Of a DNA stretch of 21,865 nucleotides, positions 1 to 6,701 are shown piece by piece. The stretch covers positions 1 to 21,865 of the forward strand of contig UQJE01000039.1 in the NCBI GenBank assembly GCA_900541345.1. The letters run 5' to 3'. The DNA comes from an uncultured Blautia sp. (GTDB lineage: Bacteria > Bacillota > Clostridia > Lachnospirales > Lachnospiraceae). A program made the translations under genes and the position numbers. The first letter of the stretch is position 1, and each line of letters begins with the position of its first letter. Below the pieces are notes generated by a model. The model worked only from the letters and a program-made list of their open reading frames with translations, searched no databases and had not been told where the DNA came from.

Positions 1-1
1 C

Positions 2-44
2 CCGCCGCAGGCGGAGAATCTCGCAAGCGAGATTCTTTGTTCTT
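2..44 (+). terminator. Double hairpin terminator of an upstream gene
   Basis: Two adjacent perfect inverted repeats: CCGCC/GGCGG (2-6 and 10-14), then AGAATCTCGC/GCGAGATTCT (15-24 and 27-36). They are followed by a T-rich run (TTTGTTCTT). This is a classic rho-independent terminator, most likely for a gene that ends just left of the window. Confidence 0.75.
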
Positions 45-114
45 ATAGAAAATTTTCTGATGTTTTGATGGAATCCTATGGTGAAAATTTCGATAAAATC
101 CTTAATTGTAAATC

Positions 115-143
115 TTGTTTATAGCTTATTTTTAAGGTAAAAT
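115..143 (+). promoter_or_regulatory. Putative sigma-A promoter for the membrane protein at 183
   Basis: TTGTTT (115-120), a 17-base spacer and TAAAAT (138-143) make a good housekeeping promoter, 40 bases before the start codon at 183 and just after the terminator at the left edge. A ribosome binding site AAAGGAGA follows at about 169-176. Confidence 0.5.
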
Positions 144-182
144 AAAGATGTCTGAAAAGTAGAACTGAAAGGAGACGGTTAA

Positions 183-770
183 ATGGCTTATATTTTGCCA
201 GTAGTTTATGTAGTTGTGTCTTATACCTTCTTCCTTTTGGCAGGATTTTTTGATAATACGATGGAATTGCAGATTTTATCAATCCTTCTGCCCTTTATCA
301 TGGGAATCATAAATTTAATTGTTGTGCTGACAGCAGGGAGAAAGTGGTCGAGAAAGACATTGCTTAACTGCACTTTGATTATCAAGTATGGACTGATTCC
401 ATTCTACCTGCTTGGAGGAAGCATCACCGTATATGTAACAATGATGGCACTCTTTCCTTTGCCGCTTATGGCTTTATTTGGATTGGTAACAATTGTATTT
501 TTAATTTTTGGATACGGGATTCTATTGGGATCAGCTCCCTATGCGATTTCTTATCTGATAAAGTCGCGTAAAGACGGCGTACATCCAAAATGGTTGGCAA
601 TTTTAGGCGGAATCTGCCAGTTTTTCTTTTCCTTTGATGTACTTGCTATGATGGTTCTGACATTAAAGGAGCGACACAGGGTCAAAACAACACTTGCAAT
701 TTTCTGTACAATGTTCCTTGCCGTTCTGATAATCATACTTTATGCGGTTGTGACACTGATAGGTGCATAA
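183..770 (+). CDS. Polytopic membrane protein of unknown function
   Basis: This encodes a 195-residue, very hydrophobic protein with about six predicted membrane segments: near residues 4-22, 29-50, 65-85, 90-118, 135-160 and 168-194. Short basic loops such as GRKWSRK (about 52-58) and the KSRKDG stretch (about 127-132) are likely cytoplasmic. The start is supported by AAAGGAGA about 7 bases upstream and by a promoter-like sequence at 115-143. No catalytic or transport motif is visible and I do not recognise the family with certainty. The gene sits alone between a terminator and the secreted-protein gene at 851, with an 80-base gap. It belongs to the flanking, non-element part of the window. 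Confidence 0.7.
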   Translation: MAYILPVVYVVVSYTFFLLAGFFDNTMELQILSILLPFIMGIINLIVVLTAGRKWSRKTLLNCTLIIKYGLIPFYLLGGSITVYVTMMALFPLPLMALFGLVTIVFLIFGYGILLGSAPYAISYLIKSRKDGVHPKWLAILGGICQFFFSFDVLAMMVLTLKERHRVKTTLAIFCTMFLAVLIIILYAVVTLIGA

Positions 771-850
771 TCACCATTTATATATTGAGTAGGATATAAT
801 TTGTACGTATGTAAAACAAAATTGATAGAATCTCAGAAAGGATTGTGCTT

Positions 851-1963
851 ATGAAAAAACAATGGATAGTTTTGTTGGCAAAATGTGGGTTAGTGTGCAG
901 TATGTTGATCAGATGCGGATCAAAACTTCAGATTCCGGTTATGGCAGCTGCAGGAAATGATAAAGGCTGTACAGATGAGGCTATTCTGTCTCAGCTGAAA
1001 AATGACGGGACACCTGAATTCGTACTGGATGGTACTTACTACACGCTTCCTCTGGAAACTTCTCGGCTGATGCAAGCCGGATGGAATTTGGAAACGGAAG
1101 AATATGATGCAGCAGAGGTTTCTCTGCAGCCCGGCGAGCGCATTTATGGAGAACTTTCTAAAAACGATCAGGAAATGGATGTGGCAATCGTAAATACCGG
1201 AACAAAGCCATGTAAACCTGCTGAGGGCGGAACAGTGATAGAGCTGGAATACTCTTCCGATAAAGATCAACAAAATCCTGATTTCTTTGTAACGCTCAAT
1301 GGGATCAACTGTGCGATGTCCAACGCAGCTTTACAAAAGGCACTGGAAGGTGTAGACGGATATAAACTGAATTCCGCAGGAAATATCGACATCAATCGTA
1401 CCGTTGATGATGATGAAATTGCTGTTTATAAAGTCATACTGGGTGATGACTACACAGCAATCACACTTGCTTCGGACAATATTTTTGAATATCGAGATTA
1501 TCAGCCGCAAGAAGTGAAAGAACAGGCATCTGATGAAAAGATTGCCGCTTACAAGGATACTACAAAAGCTGAGATGGAGCCGTATGCTCAGGATTTCAAT
1601 GCGATCATCGAGGGATATGAAGAAAATATGGTCGTTGGATTTTACAGCGAAGGTACTATTTGGGGCGAAGAAGTCGGTGAATATAAATCGATTGCCGGAA
1701 CGCCGCTCGCTACGGATGTGTCTCTCTACATCGCAGAGGATACAACCGGCCAGCTCTACTGTATTTCTAACCAGCTTTTGAATGAAGATGGTACAGTAAG
1801 CACTGCCATTGAGCTTGAGGAAGGCGATCAGGTCAAGGTTTGGGGTTATGCTTCACAGTATCTGGAAATGCAGGAAGGTCTGAAAATCGTGGTTGTTCAA
1901 CCTGGCATCATTGAACGCAACGGCGAACTGGTAATCCTGGACCAAAATTTGAAAGTAGATTGA
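851..1963 (+). CDS. Secreted or lipoprotein-like protein with degenerate lipobox
   Basis: A 370-residue exported protein. The ATG at 851 is preferred over a GTG at 845 because AAAGG (837-841) is spaced 9 bases from the ATG but only 3 from the GTG. The N-terminus has a basic start, a hydrophobic core and SMLIRCGSK around Cys22. This resembles the SMLxGCGSK ending of Clostridia lipoprotein signals, but with Ile-Arg before the Cys where a small residue is normal. A type I cleavage near VMAAAG (about 32-37) is an alternative. The mature part is acidic and mostly beta-rich. Its last 80 residues (VSLYIAED, DQVKVWGYAS) could form a small OB-like barrel, which is inference. A TATAAT at 795-800 may be its -10 element, but no clear -35 was found. 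Confidence 0.7.
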   Translation: MKKQWIVLLAKCGLVCSMLIRCGSKLQIPVMAAAGNDKGCTDEAILSQLKNDGTPEFVLDGTYYTLPLETSRLMQAGWNLETEEYDAAEVSLQPGERIYGELSKNDQEMDVAIVNTGTKPCKPAEGGTVIELEYSSDKDQQNPDFFVTLNGINCAMSNAALQKALEGVDGYKLNSAGNIDINRTVDDDEIAVYKVILGDDYTAITLASDNIFEYRDYQPQEVKEQASDEKIAAYKDTTKAEMEPYAQDFNAIIEGYEENMVVGFYSEGTIWGEEVGEYKSIAGTPLATDVSLYIAEDTTGQLYCISNQLLNEDGTVSTAIELEEGDQVKVWGYASQYLEMQEGLKIVVVQPGIIERNGELVILDQNLKVD

Positions 1964-1980
1964 TTCTTTTGAGCGCCGGA

Positions 1981-2073
1981 GTGGTACCTGTAGTTTTGGT
2001 TACATATGATATGCCGGCGAGTGTGGATTTGGAATTCTGGCTGTTGGAAAAAACACATATTTATCTAAACTAA
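1981..2073 (+). other. Possible 30-residue open frame or gene remnant
   Basis: A GTG-initiated frame encodes VVPVVLVTYDMPASV and about 15 further residues. The frame also stays open upstream into the 3' end of the preceding gene, so it could be the tail of a decayed larger gene. The ribosome binding site (GCCGGA) is weak. I do not recognise it and list it only because it fills most of the gap between two genes. Confidence 0.2.
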
Positions 2074-2085
2074 AAGGAGAAAAAG

Positions 2086-2229
2086 ATGGGCGAGAATTAC
2101 TTGGATATGGCTGCTGTCATAGTAGTGTTTTTCACTCTTGGCATTTTGTTATCAAGGCTGGGTGGTATTGGAGGAATTATTATAAAAATCAAAAGAATAA
2201 TTTGCAGGTTAAAGGGACGTAAGGAGTAA
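2086..2229 (+). CDS. 47-residue single-pass membrane peptide
   Basis: The small gene has an excellent ribosome binding site (AAAAGGAGAAAAAG) directly before ATG 2086. The peptide has a short polar start (MGENYLD), a hydrophobic stretch from about residue 9 to 33 with a Gly-rich centre (RLGGIGGIII), and a basic tail (KIKRIICRLKGRKE). This is the layout of a small inner-face-anchored membrane peptide. The function is unknown. It lies just upstream of a broken small gene and the two-component system. Confidence 0.5.
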   Translation: MGENYLDMAAVIVVFFTLGILLSRLGGIGGIIIKIKRIICRLKGRKE

Positions 2230-2241
2230 GAAATAAATATT

Positions 2242-2492
2242 ATGGAGAAATACAAATCAGGTACGAAGAATTCACTTCCGTACTGAGAGAACTAATCGGA
2301 TATGAAGGAACTTTAAAATTGTATGGAAAAGAGGAGCAGCTGGCAGAAAAATTTACATCCTGTTTTCCGAATCTTTCTTCTGATCAGGAGCGTATTGCCT
2401 TTTTTCTCACTCAAGATGCAACAGGGATTCGAAAAAATTATATCAAGAACTTTTCCTCACCTGAGACAAGAAGGAAAAAAGGAAGAATATAG
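2242..2492 (+). pseudogene. Small conserved-looking gene split by a frameshift
   Basis: Translation from ATG 2242 reads MEKYKSG and then leaves the coding frame. The frame from about 2253 reads RYEEFTSVLRELIGYEG and continues protein-like (EEQLAEKFTSCFPNLSS, then AFFLTQDATG) to TAG at 2490-2492, but it has no start codon of its own. Restoring one A near 2260 (AAATCAGGTAC to AAATCAAGGTAC) would give a continuous protein of about 83 residues beginning MEKYKSRYEEF. This points to a single-base deletion or a sequencing error. The function is not recognised. It lies 50 bases upstream of the response regulator and may once have been co-transcribed with it. Confidence 0.5.
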
Positions 2493-2541
2493 GAAAAGAA
2501 ATAAAGAAATAGAAAGTTTTCATACTCAATAAAGGAAATAC

Positions 2542-3219
2542 ATGATGGAAAAATATAAAATTTTGATAATTGAAGATGACAGTGATTTAAGAGAGGGTCT
2601 TTCTTTCTCTTTTTCAAGCGATGGGTATGATGTAGGAGAAACAGAAACCAAAAAGGAAGGTTTGCAGGAAATAAAAAAAGGTGGCTGTGATCTGGTTCTT
2701 CTTGATTGTAACTTACCAGATGGAACAGGGTTTGAACTTTGCAAAGAGGTTCGCAGTTACAGCAATATTCCCATTATTATGCTGACAGCCCGTGATACAG
2801 AGCTGGATGAGATAAAAGCTTTGGAATTAGGAGTAAATGATTACTTGTCAAAACCATTTTCACTTGGAGTATTAAAGGCAAGAATGAAGCGGATCCTTCA
2901 GGAAAAATCGAAAAGTACAAAAATTATCTCAGGAGAATTAAGCATAGATCAGAATATCTGCAAAGTATATAAACGAGACGAAGAGATTTCACTTAGCAAA
3001 TTGGAATACCGTCTGTTATTGTATTTGGTTGAGAATAAAAATCATATCCTTTCTAAAGAGCAGATTTTAGATAAAATATGGGATAGTGATGGAAGGTATG
3101 TAGATAACAATACGGTATCTGTGAATATCAGCAGACTTCGCACAAAGATAGAGGACGATATATCAAAACCAAAATGGATTCAAACCGTTCATGGAATCGG
3201 ATATATCTGGAAGGAATAA
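2542..3219 (+). CDS. OmpR-family response regulator
   Basis: A 225-residue two-component response regulator. The receiver domain (about 5-118) has the acidic pair EDD at 11-13, the phospho-acceptor Asp55 in LLDCNLPDG, Thr82 in MLTARD and Lys104 in YLSKPF. A winged-helix DNA-binding domain follows (about 130-223), with the typical end VNISRLRTKIEDD and VHGIGYIW. There are two consecutive ATGs (2542 and 2545); AAAGGAAATAC precedes both. The stop is 4 bases before the kinase start, and the kinase ribosome binding site lies in the end of this gene, so they form one operon. With a MacB/Bce-type ATPase next, it probably controls that transporter, typically in response to antimicrobial peptides. That role is inference from gene order. 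Confidence 0.93.
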   Translation: MMEKYKILIIEDDSDLREGLSFSFSSDGYDVGETETKKEGLQEIKKGGCDLVLLDCNLPDGTGFELCKEVRSYSNIPIIMLTARDTELDEIKALELGVNDYLSKPFSLGVLKARMKRILQEKSKSTKIISGELSIDQNICKVYKRDEEISLSKLEYRLLLYLVENKNHILSKEQILDKIWDSDGRYVDNNTVSVNISRLRTKIEDDISKPKWIQTVHGIGYIWKE

Positions 3220-3223
3220 AAAG

Positions 3224-4129
3224 ATGTGGATTACGGTGATTTTAGCAGTGCTTTTGTTTATGTCAATTGGATATAACATATATCAAAAGAGAAAAACGTA
3301 TCGCTTAATTGACAGTTTACTAGATTGTGTGTTAAGCCGGGAAATGATTGTAGCTTCTGATTTGGAAGAAGGAGAATATTCTGCTCTTGTCAGTAAAATC
3401 AAGCAGATACAGGAAGTGCTTGGCAAACACGCGAGCAGTGCGGAACAAGAAAAAGAGCAGGTGAAAAGTCTGGTTTCAAATATGTCTCATCAATTAAAAA
3501 CACCTCTGGCGAATATTTCTCTTTATGTACAAATTTTAAGTAAAGAGGAAATTACACCAGAACAGAAAACAGTGTTTTCTGAAAAAATGCAACGACAGGT
3601 TGATAAACTGAGCTGGATGGTGGAGTCTTTATCGAAGATGGTAAAGTTGGAGCAAAATATTGATGACTTCGAAGGGAAAGCAATAGGAATAAAGCAAACA
3701 ATCTTAGATGCAGTAGATACGATTTATGAGAAACTGAAGAAAAAGGAAATTTACTTTACATTGGAACCATTTGAAGACCGATTGTTGTATCATAATCGTA
3801 AATGGACAACAGAAGTATTTGTAAATTTGTTAGAAAATGCTGTTAAGTACACCGCTAGAGGAGGAACCATTTCCATTTGTGTAAAAAACTATGATTTATA
3901 CACAGAGATTCGGATTGCAGATAATGGGCGTGGTATCCGTCAGGAGGAAATGACGGATATATTCAAACGATTTTATAGAAGTCCGGAAGTTGAGAACATG
4001 GAAGGTTCTGGGATTGGTTTGTATCTTTCTAATCTGATTTTGGAAAAAGAGAAAGGATATATGACAGTAGATTCCGAGTATGGAAGGGGCAGTTGTTTTT
4101 CTGTGTTCTTACAAAACTGTAAGAACTAA
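3224..4129 (+). CDS. Sensor histidine kinase with short N-terminal membrane anchor
   Basis: A 301-residue kinase partner of the response regulator. ATG 3224 is chosen over an in-frame ATG at 3191, which lies inside the regulator, because GGAAGGA (3209-3215) is well spaced before 3224. Residues 1-19 form the only clear membrane segment, with no extracellular sensor loop. A helical linker leads to the H-box NMSHQLKTPL (His89). The ATP-binding domain carries the N-box NLLENAVKYT (about 201-210), the D-box IADNGRGI (Asp233) and the G-box GSGIGLYLSN (about 261-270). Kinases lacking a sensor domain often read the state of a partner ABC transporter. Here that transporter gene is interrupted just downstream, so the kinase may have lost its input. 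Confidence 0.9.
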   Translation: MWITVILAVLLFMSIGYNIYQKRKTYRLIDSLLDCVLSREMIVASDLEEGEYSALVSKIKQIQEVLGKHASSAEQEKEQVKSLVSNMSHQLKTPLANISLYVQILSKEEITPEQKTVFSEKMQRQVDKLSWMVESLSKMVKLEQNIDDFEGKAIGIKQTILDAVDTIYEKLKKKEIYFTLEPFEDRLLYHNRKWTTEVFVNLLENAVKYTARGGTISICVKNYDLYTEIRIADNGRGIRQEEMTDIFKRFYRSPEVENMEGSGIGLYLSNLILEKEKGYMTVDSEYGRGSCFSVFLQNCKN

Positions 4130-4202
4130 TCATCCGTTTGTAAAGAAATTGCAAGATACGACAGTTATACTGGATGTATCAAGAAAAGAGGAGAGATGAC
4201 GG

Positions 4203-4364
4203 ATGAGTATTTTAGAATTACAAGATGTTGAGAAAATATATGGTGAAAAAGATAATCAGGTAACAGCATTACGGAATATCAATCTAAAAATAAAAGAAGG
4301 CGAGTTTGTCGCCATTGTTGGTACATCTGGTTCAGGTGGTCATGTTAAAATAAGACTAAGTTAG
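4203..4364 (+). pseudogene. ABC transporter ATPase truncated in Walker A by element insertion
   Basis: The start resembles a MacB/LolD/BceA-type ATPase: MSILELQDVEKIYGE, then VTALRNINLKIKEGEFV, then AIVGTSGSG. Walker A should continue with Lys-Ser/Thr. Instead the codon at 4338 is Gly and the frame runs GHVKIRLS to a TAG at 4362-4364. The ribosome binding site (AGAGGAGAGATGACGG) is intact, so a 53-residue non-functional peptide could still be made. The remainder of the ATPase and any permease gene are absent from the window and should lie past the right end of the element. TATACT at 4166-4171, in the gap after the kinase gene, is a candidate -10 for a regulator-activated promoter. Confidence 0.85.
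4335..4345. other. Left junction (putative attL) of the integrated element
   Basis: The host reading frame for Walker A is lost at the third codon of GGT TCA GGT | GGT CAT. The crossover must therefore be within a few bases of 4335-4340 (GGTGGT). The exact base cannot be set without the right end or an empty site. Insertion at a GG-type core inside a conserved coding motif would fit a large serine recombinase, but the recombinase is outside the window. Confidence 0.6.
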
Positions 4365-4408
4365 CAGATTCCTTATAAAATAAGGGCTCACGCCAATTTA
4401 GTCTTTTT
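4352..4408 (+). terminator. Nested inverted repeats with T-tract at the element left end
   Basis: The outer stem AAGACTAA/TTAGTCTT (4352-4359 and 4398-4405) encloses an inner hairpin CCTTAT/ATAAGG (4371-4376 and 4380-4385). The outer arm runs into TTTTTT. It could stop transcription coming from the host operon into the element, or form part of the recombination end. The sequence resembles the terminator at 4596-4645. Confidence 0.5.
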
Positions 4409-4661
4409 TCTATTATACCATAAAGGGTAGAAAATTCATAGACCGGGAATGAATTTCTCATAGTAGAAATGAGAAGGCAGGGGCTCTTAAAGATAGAAAC
4501 CTATTGCTACTGGTCCTGTCAAAATTATATCCATTCTCACAGGCGGTCAAGTTTGTGAAAAACCATTCGGTTGCAATATATTGAAAAAATATGTTAAGGA
4601 CTAGGTTAGTTAAAAGATTCTGTTAGCTGGCTTAGTCCTTTTTTCTTGGGAGGACGGAGCA
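4365..4661 (+). other. Non-coding left-end region of the element
   Basis: No credible gene was found in these 297 bases. Besides the two T-tract hairpins there are two overlapping, mutually exclusive stems: AAATTCAT/ATGAATTT (4432-4439 and 4449-4456) and TTCTCAT/ATGAGAA (4455-4461 and 4469-4475). The mix of alternative stems ahead of a terminator (4596-4645) and then a replication gene is compatible with an untranslated leader or small regulatory RNA controlling the replication operon. This is inference only. Confidence 0.35.
4596..4645 (+). terminator. Hairpin with T-tract upstream of the replication genes
   Basis: The stem AAGGACTA/TAGTCCTT (4596-4603 and 4633-4640) is followed by TTTTTT up to 4644. 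It shares the blocks GACTA, GTTAG, AGATTC and TTAGTC with the hairpin at 4352-4408. It probably terminates or attenuates a leader transcript before the small membrane gene at 4662. Confidence 0.55.
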
Positions 4662-4799
4662 ATGATAAAGGTGATTATGATTGTTGGAATAATTTTTTTC
4701 CTCGTTTCGTTGTATGCGTGTCTGGTGGCAGGCAAAAGAGCAGATCAAGAAATAAGTGCTTTGTTTGAAAAAGAAAAGAAGCAGGGAAGTGAGGAATAA
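4662..4799 (+). CDS. 45-residue single-pass membrane peptide
   Basis: ATG 4662 follows GGGAGGACGGAGCA. The peptide has one N-terminal membrane helix (IMIVGIIFFLVSLYACLVAG, about 5-24) and a charged cytoplasmic tail (KRADQEISALFEKEKK). It ends 4 bases before the RepA-like start, and its 3' end carries that gene's ribosome binding site (GGAAGTGAGGAA), so the two are translationally linked. Small membrane peptides of this shape often precede repA in Clostridia conjugative elements. Their function is unknown to me. Confidence 0.6.
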   Translation: MIKVIMIVGIIFFLVSLYACLVAGKRADQEISALFEKEKKQGSEE

Positions 4800-4803
4800 A
4801 CGA

Positions 4804-5919
4804 ATGAATGGAGGTATCTATAGCACTGGAAATGAAATCGTAGATGAAAATGCAAAACTGAATATATCTGGAAATATCATTCCGCAGGTGTGGTATCGGA
4901 CAATCATCAGAGAAAGCGGAAAGCCAAATCTGACAGCGATTATTATACTGGCAGATATTGTGTATTGGTATAAGCCTACAGAAATCAGAGATGAAGGAAC
5001 CGGACAGGTCATTGGGGTAAGAAAGAAATTTAAGTCAGACCTTCTTCAGAGAAGTTACCAGCAGATCAGCGAACAGTTTGGGATTTCCAAAAAAGAAGCG
5101 ACAAATGCAGTGGTATTTTTAGAGAAGCTGGGTGTGGTAAAACGGGTATTTAGAACCATTTCCATGAATGGGATTGTTGTAAATAATGTTCTGTATCTGG
5201 AATTGATCGTAGACCGGTTAAAAGAATTGAATTATCCAGAAGAAACAGGAGCAGATACGGTTTCCTTTGAAAAAAGAAGAGAGAAATCCAAAGCAGAGAA
5301 AATCAGTCCCCATACAGTCATAGAGGAAGAGATACATTTTGTAGAAGAGAGGGCTGTCCCTTTCCAAAGGGAGAGGGTGTCACCATTCAAAGAGGGAGCA
5401 TACCCTGACAAGGAAACAGAGCCCTGGATACCCAAAGAGGTACCTCAGACTGATAGCGGGCAGACAAATACAGAGATTACTACAAAGATTACAGCAGAAA
5501 GTACCCAAAAGAATACAACAGAAATAGTGAATGTGTATAGAGATAATCCTATCTTATCCTATCAGGCAGCAGAAGAACAGTTCAAAGATCAGATTGATTA
5601 TGATGCGATATGGATAGACAGACCTTTTGACAGAAAACTACTCAATGAGATTGTAGGGCTTGTAGTAGATGTTTTGACGTCTAATGCAAAGACCATAAGG
5701 GTAAATCAGGAAGAACGTCCTCTTGGCATTGTACAGGGAATGTATAAAAAGCTGGATAAGTTTACCGTAGAGTATGTGATAGACTCAATTAAGCAGTGTA
5801 CAAGGAAAGCCCAAAATATCCGGGCAGTGCTGCTTACCGCTTTATACAATGCCACATTGACAGCAAACAGCTATATATCCAATCTGTTTGCTTATCAGGA
5901 AGCTATCCCTCAGACGTAA
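4804..5919 (+). CDS. RepA-like replication initiator with DUF6017-type C-terminus
   Basis: A 371-residue protein. ATG 4804 is preferred over an in-frame ATG at 4756, because GTGAGGAA lies just before it and the upstream codons overlap the membrane-peptide gene. Residues about 25-140 look like the winged-helix DNA-binding domain of plasmid and ICE RepA-type initiators (PNLTAIIILADIVYWY, QISEQFGISKKEATNAV, FLEKLGVVKR). Residues about 145-255 are a charged, low-complexity linker rich in Glu, Lys and Thr. The last 115 residues match my recollection of the DUF6017 domain attached to such initiators (IDRPFDRKLLNEIVGLVVDV, YVIDSIKQCTRKAQNI). It probably starts replication of the excised circle. First major gene of the element backbone. 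Confidence 0.8.
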   Translation: MNGGIYSTGNEIVDENAKLNISGNIIPQVWYRTIIRESGKPNLTAIIILADIVYWYKPTEIRDEGTGQVIGVRKKFKSDLLQRSYQQISEQFGISKKEATNAVVFLEKLGVVKRVFRTISMNGIVVNNVLYLELIVDRLKELNYPEETGADTVSFEKRREKSKAEKISPHTVIEEEIHFVEERAVPFQRERVSPFKEGAYPDKETEPWIPKEVPQTDSGQTNTEITTKITAESTQKNTTEIVNVYRDNPILSYQAAEEQFKDQIDYDAIWIDRPFDRKLLNEIVGLVVDVLTSNAKTIRVNQEERPLGIVQGMYKKLDKFTVEYVIDSIKQCTRKAQNIRAVLLTALYNATLTANSYISNLFAYQEAIPQT

Positions 5920-5931
5920 GGAGTGTGATAG

Positions 5932-6129
5932 AAAGTAACAAAATTAAGAAAATTCAGGACAGCTCATGGATATACACAGATAGAACTTGCGGCTGTCTTG
6001 GGTATCAGTCTTCGGACGTATCAGAGGATTGAATACGGACAGCAAAAGCCCAATGTCTATGTAGTTGTCCGGCTTCAGCGGTTATTTCAAAAAGATATTA
6101 GTGAGATTATGGAGGAATATACAGAATGA
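5932..6129 (+). pseudogene. XRE-type helix-turn-helix regulator lacking a normal start codon
   Basis: The frame encodes 65 residues with a clear Cro/CI-like helix-turn-helix: GYTQIELAAVLGISLRTYQR (about 13-32), then IEYGQQKP. It ends in an ATGA overlap with the next gene. No ATG, GTG or TTG exists between the preceding in-frame stops (TGA TAG, 5926-5931) and the HTH. A good Shine-Dalgarno (AAGGAG, 5918-5923) stands about where an ancestral start would be expected. Either the start codon was lost, as ACA AAA TTA near 5941 could be a decayed ATG AAA TTA, or a non-canonical start or read-through from RepA, which shares this frame, is used. Small HTH proteins here usually regulate repA or transfer genes. 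Confidence 0.55.
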
Positions 6130-6668
6130 GGGAAGAAAGGTTTCGTATTCAGTGCCCCGAACATTTTCAGGTTGGAGATTCAGGGCGTTTTGAAAAACCT
6201 TCGCAGGATAAGGAGTCGGATTTTGTAGTAGATTATGCTCCGCCGGAAATGTTTGAAGCCGGGATTATCTTACAGGAGATGGGGACGGAAGGAGATACTT
6301 ATTGCACAATGTATGTCTATTTTGCCCCGGAGGAACACCTTCCGGTTTATATGGACAGCATGAAATACGATTTACAAAAAGTATCCATTCGGAAAATTTT
6401 TGTTGATACCGAAGAATACCTCATAAAAGTAAATGAGAAGACAAAAAAGTTTTATGCAGGTGAGGACGGTTGTTGGGGTTCTTATACGGAACTTTACCGG
6501 AAAGAGAATGGGGAACGTCTGACTGACGCAGTGATTGTTTTTCTGTGTATGCCAGATGAAATGAAGTTTCAGGAAATGGAAGCTGTGATAGGGGAACTGT
6601 TTGAAAAACTTCCTGTGATAGACAAAGAAAAGAAAGAAACAGGTCAAGAACCAAAGAGGACAAGATAA
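6126..6668 (+). CDS. Conserved-looking cytoplasmic protein, function unknown
   Basis: A 180-residue soluble, acidic protein. The start overlaps the stop of the HTH gene (ATGA) and has a strong ribosome binding site, GGAGGAAT, in the end of that gene, so translation is coupled. The sequence alternates predicted strands and helices (RFRIQCPEHFQVGD, TMYVYFAPEEHLPVYMDSM, DAVIVFLCMPDEMKFQEME) and ends in a basic tail (KKETGQEPKRTR). No signal peptide, membrane segment or catalytic motif is seen. It lies between the replication and partition genes, so an accessory role in replication or stability is possible. I do not recognise a family. Confidence 0.6.
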   Translation: MREERFRIQCPEHFQVGDSGRFEKPSQDKESDFVVDYAPPEMFEAGIILQEMGTEGDTYCTMYVYFAPEEHLPVYMDSMKYDLQKVSIRKIFVDTEEYLIKVNEKTKKFYAGEDGCWGSYTELYRKENGERLTDAVIVFLCMPDEMKFQEMEAVIGELFEKLPVIDKEKKETGQEPKRTR

Positions 6669-6701
6669 AATACAAACTATAACTTTCAGGAGGATAAGAA
6701 C

